Origin: Akkermansiaceae bacterium
Lineage (GTDB): Bacteria > Verrucomicrobiota > Verrucomicrobiia > Verrucomicrobiales > Akkermansiaceae
Assembly: GCA_029288115.1 (NCBI GenBank)
Contig: JARFPV010000625.1
Span: forward strand, 1-6,799
Reading direction: 5' to 3'
DNA: 6,799 nt
The translations under genes were made by a program, and so were the position numbers. This document shows, one piece after another, positions 1-6,287 of the stretch (within the stretch, counting starts at the first letter, position 1; each line of letters opens with the position of its first letter). Below the pieces are notes generated by a model, which saw only the letters and a list, made by a program, of their open reading frames with translations, had not been told where the DNA came from and did not search any database.

Positions 1-308
1 TGTTCAAGCTTGATGCGTTCACTGTCTGGCTCGAGCCGATTTTCTAACCTGACAACGGGATCTTCGTCCTGTTTTTCATTGGGCTCCTCGGAAATTTCAT
101 CTTCGATTGACTGAATGACTCGTGGCTGAACTGCGACTTCACGCGGCTGGGCTGCTTCACCCTTGATTTTATCAACACCAGTAATGATGAGCTTGGATTC
201 ACCACGGTCGATAACCTTGGCATCCTCAGTGCCTATCTCCGTCGTCTCATCCGACGCGACCACCGACTCCTCCTCAGGCTGGTCGTTTTTTTTCTTCTTT
301 TTGCTCAT
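1..308 (-). CDS. Highly charged protein of unknown function, N-terminal part (runs off the left edge)
   Basis: An open frame runs from an ATG at 306-308 to the window edge without a stop, giving about 102 residues of the N-terminus. It begins MSKKKKKNDQPEEES. The visible part is rich in Lys, Glu and Asp, has few hydrophobic stretches, and looks disordered; no catalytic motif, signal peptide or membrane segment is visible. Such tails often precede a folded domain in larger proteins, but that domain lies outside the window, so I assign no function. The gene lies 97 bases downstream of the EF-hand gene on the same strand, so co-transcription is possible, although a small hairpin lies between them. 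No Shine-Dalgarno sequence precedes the ATG. The start codon sits inside a short inverted repeat (305-324). Confidence 0.7.
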   Translation of the reverse strand, partial: MSKKKKKNDQPEEESVVASDETTEIGTEDAKVIDRGESKLIITGVDKIKGEAAQPREVAVQPRVIQSIEDEISEEPNEKQDEDPVVRLENRLEPDSERIKLE

Positions 309-324
309 GCAGCTGTGTGCATGA
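305..324. repeat. Short inverted repeat over a start codon
   Basis: TCATGCA (305-311) and TGCATGA (318-324) are perfect 7-base inverted arms around a 6-base spacer. The left arm contains the start codon of the minus-strand charged-protein gene. In that mRNA the ATG would be paired in a small hairpin, which could dampen translation initiation. A 7-base match this close can arise by chance, so the role is speculative. Confidence 0.3.
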
Positions 325-362
325 AATCTACTGAAAAGAGTCTGGCATACAAGCCTACCTTT

Positions 363-397
363 CACTCAATTGGAGTGCTTCCAGATGAGGGCATCTG
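363..397 (-). terminator. Two small hairpins just after the EF-hand gene; weak terminator candidate
   Basis: Reading the minus strand, the EF-hand gene stop (406-408) is followed after 8 bases by CAGATG-CCCT-CATCTG (397-382), a perfect 6-bp stem with a 4-base loop. A second stem follows, CACTC-CAATT-GAGTG (377-363). Neither is followed by a run of T, so this is not a typical intrinsic terminator. It may only slow transcription or protect the 3' end between the EF-hand gene and the charged-protein gene downstream. Confidence 0.3.
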
Positions 398-405
398 TGC
401 TCCGG

Positions 406-1224
406 CTAGCTAATGTCACTAATTCTACGCGTGCCGTCCTGCTTCGGTCCTCCGGGTCCCCTCTGATGATCACGGTGCGGCCTTGGTGGCTTTGCCTTTC
501 GGATTTCCTCGGGTGAAAGCTGCTGATCTTTATTCGCATCGATGCGCTCGAATATTTTTTTGCGTCTCTGTTCAGGGACACGATCCATGAATGGTATTGT
601 CGAGTATTCCTCAAAACTGAGCCCGCCACTGTTGTCCTTATCGTGTTGACCAAATTGGATAGCTGGCCGGTCTCGATGCCCGTGTATCATGAGGTCACTT
701 TTTTCCAGCTGCCCGTTTTTATTTCGATCCATTTTAGCAAACAACCGGGCAAGTTGGTCGGCGGGAGTTTTCGCAAACAAAGGTGCTTTGCTGAGTTCGT
801 TCAGGCTGAGACTCCCACTGCCGTCTGTGTCGAGCCGTGCGAAGTGATTAAGAACCATTCCGAAATGTGGCGGTGTCGCTGGGTGGAGCTCTTTGTGGTG
901 CAGCTTGCCGTCTTTGTTTTTGTCAAGAAATGCAAACAGGCGCTTACGTTTTTCTGATTCCAAGCGTGCCAGACGCTGCATATTTTCAAACTCTTCAACA
1001 GTGAGGAACCCGTCCTGATTTGTGTCGGCTTGGCGAAATGCTCGTAAGTGATCGCCACCACGGCGGACGCGGTCGGATTTCTTTGCTTTCTGCTTATCGG
1101 AATCGCGTGACTTTTTAGGTATTTCGCCAGATGTTTCATCCGCCACAGCCGATCCGCAGCCCATGCCGAAAGCGAGGGCAAATGAAAACAGGAACAAAAA
1201 GAATGCTATAGGCCGTTGGGTCAT
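406..1224 (-). CDS. Secreted calcium-binding protein with six EF-hand motifs
   Basis: The 272-residue protein starts with a signal peptide: MTQR, a hydrophobic core at about residues 6-22, and an Ala-Val-Ala site before Asp29 suited to signal peptidase I. A Cys at 23 follows Gly-Met-Gly, a poor lipobox. Six 12-residue Ca-binding loops start at residues 67, 101, 132, 166, 195 and 229 (for example DTNQDGFLTVEE, DTDGSGSLSLNE). Their spacing (34, 31, 34, 29, 34) suggests three EF-hand pairs. Loop 4 ends in Asp instead of Glu, and loop 6 has Gln where Gly is usual, so these two may bind Ca weakly. The tail after residue 243 is basic and Pro/Gly-rich. Bacterial proteins of this kind are thought to bind Ca in the periplasm or outside the cell; the partner is unknown. 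The gene is divergent from metF. No clear Shine-Dalgarno precedes the ATG, but the signal peptide supports this start. Confidence 0.9.
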   Translation of the reverse strand: MTQRPIAFFLFLFSFALAFGMGCGSAVADETSGEIPKKSRDSDKQKAKKSDRVRRGGDHLRAFRQADTNQDGFLTVEEFENMQRLARLESEKRKRLFAFLDKNKDGKLHHKELHPATPPHFGMVLNHFARLDTDGSGSLSLNELSKAPLFAKTPADQLARLFAKMDRNKNGQLEKSDLMIHGHRDRPAIQFGQHDKDNSGGLSFEEYSTIPFMDRVPEQRRKKIFERIDANKDQQLSPEEIRKAKPPRPHRDHQRGPGGPKQDGTRRISDIS

Positions 1225-1247
1225 GTGCGATGAGGTTGATCGGGCAA

Positions 1248-1293
1248 TAACGCAAAATGCTACTTTTTGCCAGAAAAAGCATGATTGGCGTTA
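1248..1293. repeat. Imperfect long inverted repeat in the EF-hand/metF divergent region
   Basis: Outer arms TAACGC (1248-1253) and GCGTTA (1288-1293) are perfectly complementary. Inside them lie ATGCT (1257-1261) and AGCAT (1278-1282), then a run of four T paired with four A around a short loop. The result is a stem of about 15 pairs with one internal loop and one bulge. It lies 24 bases upstream of the EF-hand start codon and about 110 bases upstream of metF. It could be an operator or a 5' leader hairpin. It matches no riboswitch or met operator I recognise. Confidence 0.4.
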
Positions 1294-1403
1294 CGTTTCG
1301 AGTTGTGAACGTCAGTCATTCAACACCACAAATGGGGTTTGGTTGTGACTATAAGAGCATTTTTTCTTTGTATTGCGAGCCAGAGCAGCTAACTCACACA
1401 GCG

Positions 1404-2300
1404 ATGCATATCACTGATATCCTAAGTAGCAGCTCACCAACGTTCTCGTTTGAGTTTTTCCCCCCGAAGTCAGCCGAGGCAGCAGACAAGCTCTACAACG
1501 TCATCAGGGATCTAGAAGCCTGCCAGCCATCATTTGTCAGTGTCACCTATGGAGCGGGCGGCTCAACTCGGGAGCTAACGCACGACCTGGTTGTCAAAAT
1601 CAAGGAAACGATGCAGATCCCTCCGATTCCTCACCTGACCTGCGTGGCACACAGCAAAGAGGAAATCAGTGCGACTCTTGACCGTTATGCAGCCGTGGGT
1701 ATCTCCAACATCCTCGCTCTAAGAGGTGATCCCCCTGCTCACATGACCGGCTACGATCGGTCCAAAGATGCGTTTTTTCATGCCGCTGACCTTGTTCGCC
1801 ATATACGCAAATTCAACGAGTCTGGAACCCATCCTGACAAACGGGGCTTTGGTATTGGTGTAGCTGCTTTCCCCGAGGGACATCCAGATACTCCCAATCG
1901 ATTGCTCGAAATGGATTACCTTAAAGCCAAGGTTGACGAAGGCGCAGACTACATCTGCACGCAGCTTTTTTTTGACAACCACGATTTCTTTGATTTCCGG
2001 GAACGGTGCTCACTTGCCGGCATCAATATACCGATTATTGCTGGCATTATGCCCATCACATCAGCTAGCGGAATCAAACGCATGGCGGAACTTGCAGCAG
2101 GTGCTCATTTCCCTGCAAAACTAATCAAGGCGCTCAACCGTGCCGGGGAAAATCAAGAAGCTGTGAAACGTGTGGGTATCCAACATGCAGCAGAACAATG
2201 TGCCGGCCTGTTAGATAATGGCGTGGCAGGCATTCACTTCTACACGTTGAACCAAAGCCGCGCAACACGCGAAGTCTATGCCTCGCTCGGATTAAGTTAG
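1404..2300 (+). CDS. metF: Methylenetetrahydrofolate reductase (MetF)
   Basis: A cytosolic FAD-dependent enzyme that reduces 5,10-methylene-tetrahydrofolate to 5-methyl-tetrahydrofolate, the methyl donor for methionine synthesis. The family motifs appear in order along the 298 residues: FSFEFFPPKS (14-23, Glu17 matching catalytic Glu28 of the E. coli enzyme), SVTYGAGGSTRE (46-57), LALRGDPP (104-111, Asp109 matching E. coli Asp120 near the flavin), AAFPEGHP (154-161), TQLFFD (186-191, Gln187 matching the folate-contacting Gln183), and IIAGIMPI (211-218). It ends in GIHFYTLNQS, as in the family. Length is normal for bacterial MetF. The frame is open back to an ATG at 1257, but those 49 residues resemble nothing in the family, so the ATG at 1404, just before the conserved core, is chosen. 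There is no obvious Shine-Dalgarno. It stands alone, divergent from the EF-hand gene, and its stop overlaps the stop of the convergent gene. Confidence 0.96.
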   Translation: MHITDILSSSSPTFSFEFFPPKSAEAADKLYNVIRDLEACQPSFVSVTYGAGGSTRELTHDLVVKIKETMQIPPIPHLTCVAHSKEEISATLDRYAAVGISNILALRGDPPAHMTGYDRSKDAFFHAADLVRHIRKFNESGTHPDKRGFGIGVAAFPEGHPDTPNRLLEMDYLKAKVDEGADYICTQLFFDNHDFFDFRERCSLAGINIPIIAGIMPITSASGIKRMAELAAGAHFPAKLIKALNRAGENQEAVKRVGIQHAAEQCAGLLDNGVAGIHFYTLNQSRATREVYASLGLS

Positions 2301-3907
2301 AGCCGATTCTTCCCCAGAATATAAAACTTCTGGGCCTGGTCGAGAGTCAACGTCTGCAAGCGTCCGGAGAGCGGTACACGCACCCAAATACGACCACTCT
2401 CTTCATCCACAGGGAAAGCTGATTTCAACTTTTCCGCTTTATCAAAAGCATCACGCTTGAGTCCGATGTTGACAAGTCCGTCAAATCGCCGAACTCCACT
2501 TTCATTAAGAATGCTGGTTCTGAGTACTTTCTCCGCACTGCTCTCTTTTTCATTACGTCCCTGAACTACACTACCGACTCCTTTCGCCGCAGCAGACACC
2601 CCGCCATCATTTCTGTCCGCATTGATCAGTTCATCATCTTCGAATTTCCACTTATTTTCCATGACTTTCGTCACAACGTCGAGATCCTTTATATTTAGCG
2701 CTTTTGCTATCTCTTCATGGGTGGGGGCCCTGACAACAACCCCCCCACCTTTCAGCTGCAACAAATTTCCTGCACGAAGATCTATCTGACTGATTTTCAG
2801 GAGATCACCACCAGTCCTGATATGAAAACCGCCTTCATTGAAGGGAACTTTGCGGTAGCTATTGTAGAGATCCACAACGCTAAGAGCGGAGAGGAGAGGC
2901 AACCGGTCTCTCAATACCAAGACATCTCCGTCACCCATGGAAAAATCAATATCCAAAACAACGCCCTCCTGACTGTTTGTGGATCCGCTGATCTTACCTT
3001 TTCCAGAAATGGTGCCCTCCAACCATTCAGCATAACGCACCGGTAATAGTTTCTTGATGGGCATAGAGACCATGCTCATTTCTCCCCTGACTTCAGGTTG
3101 TGCACCGGACCCTATTTCCGACTTGAATGTAATTGTTCCCACGCCCTCGTGCAGTATGGCTTCCTTGATTTGGACACCCTGCTTATCGCAGACGACCGTC
3201 ATTTTTTCGATTTCAAGATCTCTGAGCCAATTCTGACTGAATGTCCCTCCCCTGACTTCGATATTCCATGCATCACCCTCCCGGACAATACTCATGGTGC
3301 TGTTGGAAATTGATCCTCGGTTCGTCATTGAATAGCCCCACTCAATGTTGGCTTTATCCACCGCGATTCTTTCAAACTCAAAGGTCTGATACTTTTCAAA
3401 CAGTGCATCAAATGATTTCGCAGCAGAAGCGTCATCACTCTCTCCCGCTTTCACCTCGAGATCCATTTGACTGATGTTGATTGTGCCCGCGCTCCACTTG
3501 CCGATGATGCCATCTGCTATGGTCATGTTAAGCCGGACTACACGTGCCGACACCTTGTGGAAAAACGATTCGTCACCACCGTCCGCATCCACCGAAGCGA
3601 TTGTAATGGTATCACGCGACTTGCGAATCTGTCCCACCTCGCAGTTTTCTACCTTGAGAGTCTCTGTTATCGATGCTGTCAGCTTAGTATTGAAGTCGTC
3701 ACCCTCAACGCGCTTCACGAGATAGATCCACACCACCACACTGAGTAAAACCAACACCAATGACAACCTGATAAGTATACGCAGCAGTCTTGCTGCGATT
3801 GTCTGTCCGTCGGCTGCGTGACGAAGCTGAAACCAGAGTCCTTGGCGGGACACCCATTCATTCATCTGCTCATTAAAAGCAGCACGCTTCTCCTCACTGA
3901 CGTTCAT
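2297..3907 (-). CDS. Single-pass membrane protein, AsmA-like envelope protein (tentative)
   Basis: A 536-residue protein with a short N-terminal region, one strong membrane segment at about residues 39-64 (ending VLVLLSVVVWIYLV) and a long C-terminal part probably outside the inner membrane. That part is a run of short beta-strand-like segments separated by Gly/Asp/Asn turns, including WLEGTISGKGKISG (295-308) and a stretch at about 318-393 with alternating hydrophobic residues ending in LKGGGVVVR. This resembles AsmA/TamB-type proteins, which act in outer-membrane assembly or lipid transport; the match is by general character only. A charged, low-complexity insert follows at about 415-465, and the C-terminus ends GRLQTLTLDQAQKFYILGKNRL. 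The frame extends to a TTG at 3955, but the ATG at 3907 is the better start. It lies 83 bases downstream of the YlbF-family gene on the same strand, so the two may be an operon. Its stop overlaps that of metF. Confidence 0.75.
   Translation of the reverse strand: MNVSEEKRAAFNEQMNEWVSRQGLWFQLRHAADGQTIAARLLRILIRLSLVLVLLSVVVWIYLVKRVEGDDFNTKLTASITETLKVENCEVGQIRKSRDTITIASVDADGGDESFFHKVSARVVRLNMTIADGIIGKWSAGTINISQMDLEVKAGESDDASAAKSFDALFEKYQTFEFERIAVDKANIEWGYSMTNRGSISNSTMSIVREGDAWNIEVRGGTFSQNWLRDLEIEKMTVVCDKQGVQIKEAILHEGVGTITFKSEIGSGAQPEVRGEMSMVSMPIKKLLPVRYAEWLEGTISGKGKISGSTNSQEGVVLDIDFSMGDGDVLVLRDRLPLLSALSVVDLYNSYRKVPFNEGGFHIRTGGDLLKISQIDLRAGNLLQLKGGGVVVRAPTHEEIAKALNIKDLDVVTKVMENKWKFEDDELINADRNDGGVSAAAKGVGSVVQGRNEKESSAEKVLRTSILNESGVRRFDGLVNIGLKRDAFDKAEKLKSAFPVDEESGRIWVRVPLSGRLQTLTLDQAQKFYILGKNRL
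2313..2334. terminator. Hairpin at the metF 3' end, inside the convergent gene
   Basis: CCCAGAA (2313-2319) and TTCTGGG (2328-2334) form a perfect 7-bp stem around an 8-base A/T-rich loop. It starts 12 bases after the metF stop codon, where a terminator is expected, yet lies within the last dozen codons of the opposing gene. No T run follows on the plus strand, so it is at best a weak or factor-assisted terminator. Confidence 0.35.
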
Positions 3908-3990
3908 TGATATTTGTTTAGCCTTTTCTGGGCGCGACCACGAATGACTACGCAACCGAACCTACGTCTGACTTGACGCCGTATGCACTA

Positions 3991-4401
3991 TTAGCATCCA
4001 CAACCACCACCGCAGCAACCGCCTGATGAATCTTGCATGTCCTCAGGTTGTGGCACACGGCCAAGTTCCATGGTCATGCCAACATACTTGGTGATTGTTT
4101 GCTGAAGCGTCTGCAAATTCTGTTGAGCATCCATGAAATCGCGGGCGACCTCATTTTCCAACAATCCATCACGAGCTTCCTCGAAATTTTTGATTTCGGT
4201 TTCAGAAAGTTCAACTCCAGAGTGTTGTTTCTGGTGCAGTTCTTCACCTTTTTCGTGTACCGATTGGTATTGAAGCTTAGAGGCATCGTCTTCCAAAAAC
4301 CTTTCCACTTGTCCTTGGAGGGCTAGGAATTCGATGTCTTGGGTAATGGCTTCGCAGAGGTCACGGGTCTTCTGCATTACGTTTGAGTCTTTTGCAATCA
4401 T
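3991..4401 (-). CDS. YlbF/YmcA-family protein with a C-terminal cysteine cluster
   Basis: A 136-residue, mostly helical, charged protein with the layout of the YlbF/YmcA (Com_YlbF) family: an N-terminal helix (residues 9-35, containing TRDLCEAITQDIEFLALQ), a Gln/Glu-rich middle, and a long helix with EVARDFMDAQQNLQTLQQTITKYV (about 84-107). It ends SGGCCGGGCGC, with Cys at 129, 130, 134 and 136. In Bacillus subtilis, YlbF and YmcA work with YaaT in a complex that carries iron-sulfur clusters and modulates RNase Y-dependent mRNA processing, sporulation and competence. The cysteine tail here would suit metal or Fe-S binding, which is inference. The frame extends upstream to a GTG at 4431 with AGAGG 11 bases before it, and has other ATGs at 4416 and 4407; the start at 4401 is chosen because family similarity begins just after it. 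It is upstream of, and probably co-transcribed with, the AsmA-like gene. Confidence 0.8.
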   Translation of the reverse strand: MIAKDSNVMQKTRDLCEAITQDIEFLALQGQVERFLEDDASKLQYQSVHEKGEELHQKQHSGVELSETEIKNFEEARDGLLENEVARDFMDAQQNLQTLQQTITKYVGMTMELGRVPQPEDMQDSSGGCCGGGCGC

Positions 4402-4440
4402 GCTCATGCAACGCATGTATATCCAGTTCACCGATTTGGC

Positions 4441-4505
4441 AACCTCTGACGCAAATTATTTATGGCTGTATTTTTTTGATTCTCATCAAACCTGAGACAA
4501 ATTAT
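4441..4505. promoter_or_regulatory. A/T-rich divergent promoter region with a direct repeat and a palindrome
   Basis: Two similar blocks occur about 48 bases apart: AACCTCTGACGCAAATTAT (4441-4459) and AACCTGAGACAAATTAT (4489-4505), sharing AACCT, GAC and AAATTAT. Between them is TTTGAT-TCTC-ATCAAA (4475-4490), a 6-bp inverted repeat following a T run. The region lies between the divergent YlbF-family and repeat-protein genes and probably holds promoters for both. The blocks could be paired operator sites, but I recognise no known regulator motif. Confidence 0.4.
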
Positions 4506-4552
4506 GATCGAAGTATCGTTTAGCTTAAGGGTCAGCTTAATCCATTCATTTC

Positions 4553-5836
4553 ATGAAAACAGCACACATCATATTATCCGCAGCGTGGATCGCCACGGTC
4601 GTGGCCGCATTCACAATCGGTTCGAAACTCGGCTCCGATGGCACATCAGAAGCCCAGGAGGGCAACGCTGCGCGGCAGGCAGAAAACGGACGATCCTCAC
4701 AGCGGGTAGCGACACGTGACCGAGCCAGCGGAACGAATCTGCGAGGTGGAAGCTCAAGAGATCGAACTGGCAGTGACTCCGCATCGGATGCTTCGCGCAT
4801 CACTACAATCATGTCCGATGACAATCCGGTGGCACGTGCTGAAGCCCTGATTGAGCTCATTAACCGATTGGGTGCGAACGACTTTGAGCAGACTGTGTCT
4901 GATTTTCGCGAACTCGGCATCACCCGTGAGCGCATGAGCGAGTATGCCATGCTGCTCCACGCATGGGCAAAAATTGATCCGCTCGCAGCTTTGGACTACG
5001 CGAAAGAAAACACTGGCACTCCTTTTGCCCGCCAGACCATCCTTGCTAGCTGGGCTGCGGATAATCCCGAAGCAGCCCTCGACTGGGCAAACAAGAACCA
5101 TGAGGGAGAGGGTGCAAACCCATGGCTCGTAGGCGTCATTCGCGGCATTGTCGCGAGCAACCCTACCCGCGCTACGGAAATCATGGCGATGCTGCCCTAC
5201 AGCCGCGAGCGAGGGACTGCACTGGAAAGCATTGCTCCCCACATCGCCAGGCAAGGCACAGAAAAGGCAACGGCTTGGCTTGAGTCAATCAGCGATGAGC
5301 GATTGCGCGCCGGTGGAGCTGCCTATATTGCTGATATTATGGCCAATAGCGACCCTGCCGCTGCTGCCGACTGGGTCATGAATCTCAAAGACCCGGATGC
5401 CATTTCACGTGCTGCGGGCGAGGTGGCAGGCACCTGGGCCGATTCAGATCTCAATGCCGCCGTCGCATGGACAGACAGCCTGCCTGAAGGTGCCAAGACT
5501 CGAGCCGCTCGTGAAGTTATAGCACGCTACGCGAGCGAAGATGCCGAAAGAGCCGCATCCTGGATGGGGACGATGTCGGATCAGCCTGAATATGAGAGGA
5601 TTGTCACCAGCTACATCTGGCACTCCGCCAGGAACAACCCCGAACTATCTCTTGCACAGGTTCCAAATATCACTGACGAACGATCACGGAACCGCTACTA
5701 TGAGCGCATTGTAGGGGGCTGGCATCAACGAGACGCCGACGCTGCAAAGCGCTGGGTTGAGCAGCAAAGCAACATCTCGGACTCGATGAAAGAACGCCTC
5801 CTCCGTGCCCCAGACCGCGATAGGAGGGATCGGTAA
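4553..5836 (+). CDS. Membrane-anchored or secreted protein with about nine ~31-residue Trp/Ala repeats
   Basis: A 427-residue protein. Residues 1-24 form a signal peptide or anchor (MKTAHIILSAAWIATVVAAFTIGSK) without a lipobox Cys. A polar, Ser/Arg/Gly-rich linker follows (about 25-85), then an all-helical domain of repeats centred on W/I-A-x-x-[DN]-P-x-x-A-x-x-W. Repeat units begin near residues 138 (WAKIDPLAALDYA), 167 (WAADNPEAALDWA), 199, 231, 262 (IMANSDPAAAADWV), 295 (WADSDLNAAVAWT), 326, 356 and 390 (WHQRDADAAKRWV), spaced 29-34 residues apart. Paired helices repeated this way resemble TPR/HEAT-type solenoids that bind other proteins, but I cannot name a family. Similar repeat proteins are, to my recollection, common in Verrucomicrobiota. 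The tail is strongly charged (RAPDRDRRDR). The start is the first ATG before the hydrophobic segment; no good Shine-Dalgarno is visible. It is transcribed alone, and its stop lies at the foot of a hairpin shared with the next gene. Confidence 0.85.
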   Translation: MKTAHIILSAAWIATVVAAFTIGSKLGSDGTSEAQEGNAARQAENGRSSQRVATRDRASGTNLRGGSSRDRTGSDSASDASRITTIMSDDNPVARAEALIELINRLGANDFEQTVSDFRELGITRERMSEYAMLLHAWAKIDPLAALDYAKENTGTPFARQTILASWAADNPEAALDWANKNHEGEGANPWLVGVIRGIVASNPTRATEIMAMLPYSRERGTALESIAPHIARQGTEKATAWLESISDERLRAGGAAYIADIMANSDPAAAADWVMNLKDPDAISRAAGEVAGTWADSDLNAAVAWTDSLPEGAKTRAAREVIARYASEDAERAASWMGTMSDQPEYERIVTSYIWHSARNNPELSLAQVPNITDERSRNRYYERIVGGWHQRDADAAKRWVEQQSNISDSMKERLLRAPDRDRRDR

Positions 5837-5852
5837 GGCCGCTATGCGGCTT
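5836..5852. terminator. Bidirectional hairpin between convergent genes
   Basis: AGGCCGC-TAT-GCGGCTT forms a 7-bp stem (five G/C pairs, one G-T wobble, one A-T) with a 3-base loop. It fills the 14-base gap between the repeat-protein gene and the cytochrome gene and touches both stop codons. It is symmetric, so it can fold in transcripts from either side. The flanking T tracts are short (TTAATT on the plus strand), so termination strength is uncertain. Confidence 0.6.
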
Positions 5853-6207
5853 AATTATCCTGCTGCGCCTGCTTGGGGTTGATTCTTCGGCTTGCAGCCA
5901 CGAGATACGCTTCGACTGCCTTCTCGTCGCTTTTGCTCAAACCCGCATTCCACGCCATTCCCGGCACGATGGTGTGCCACTCATCCACGCGCATATCCTT
6001 GGGCATTTTCCGCTCGTGGCATTGCGCACACTGAGTCTGGTAGAGCGAAAAACCGCGCCCCAATGCCTCAATTGGCTGTCCTGACTGTTTTGCCATAGCC
6101 GCATCTGGAAGAGGTGCTTCCACGTTCCTTGATTGATTTGCACATGAAGTCGCCAGCCATACTCCGAACCCCAATAAACCGGACAGTAAGATTACTTTTT
6201 TATCCAT
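5851..6207 (-). CDS. Small monoheme c-type cytochrome lipoprotein
   Basis: A 118-residue electron-transfer protein, probably held in the periplasm by a lipid anchor. Residues 1-21 are a lipoprotein signal peptide (MDKKVILLSGLLGFGVWLATS) with Cys22 in a Leu-Ala-Thr-Ser-Cys lipobox. A linker leads to a single heme-attachment motif CAQCH (Cys60, Cys63, His64) preceded by GRGFSLYQTQ, as in class I cytochromes c. Met84 in VPGMAW is a likely axial ligand, with Met68 an alternative, and the final helix EKAVEAYLVAAS is typical. The frame is open upstream to a TTG at 6321, but the ATG at 6207 has a strong Shine-Dalgarno AAGGAG three bases away and begins the signal peptide, so it is chosen. It is divergent from nuoD across a region with a CRP/FNR-like palindrome. 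Its redox partner is unknown. Confidence 0.9.
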   Translation of the reverse strand: MDKKVILLSGLLGFGVWLATSCANQSRNVEAPLPDAAMAKQSGQPIEALGRGFSLYQTQCAQCHERKMPKDMRVDEWHTIVPGMAWNAGLSKSDEKAVEAYLVAASRRINPKQAQQDN

Positions 6208-6210
6208 GGT

Positions 6211-6216
6211 CTCCTT
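6211..6216 (-). promoter_or_regulatory. Strong Shine-Dalgarno of the cytochrome gene
   Basis: AAGGAG on the minus strand lies three bases before the ATG at 6207. It is the clearest ribosome-binding site in the window and settles the start codon against the longer TTG-initiated frame. Spacing is slightly short. Most other genes here have no recognisable site. Confidence 0.75.
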
Positions 6217-6287
6217 ATAAATGAAAAGGTCGCCGTATCCAATCGTTAAATCACAGCCAATCCCCGCAAACACAACGCAAAATATGC

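Noticed and set aside
643..957. Plus-strand frame opposite the EF-hand gene, and similar long frames opposite or within metF, the AsmA-like, YlbF-like and repeat-protein genes
   Set aside because: They are shadows of clearly coding frames and show no recognisable protein features.
1350..1355. TATAAG as a -10 element for metF
   Set aside because: There is no matching -35 element at normal spacing, so the promoter cannot be supported from sequence alone.
1257..1403. N-terminal extension of MetF starting at 1257
   Set aside because: The frame is open, but the extra 49 residues resemble no MetF N-terminus, and the family core begins just after the ATG at 1404.
1294..1403. SAM riboswitch or MetJ-type operator upstream of metF
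   Set aside because: No tandem AGACGTCT-like boxes and no recognisable SAM riboswitch core were found; the closest string, GAACGTCAG, is too weak.
3908..3955. Longer AsmA-like protein starting at TTG 3955
   Set aside because: A rare start codon without a ribosome-binding site; the ATG at 3907 is simpler. It cannot be excluded.
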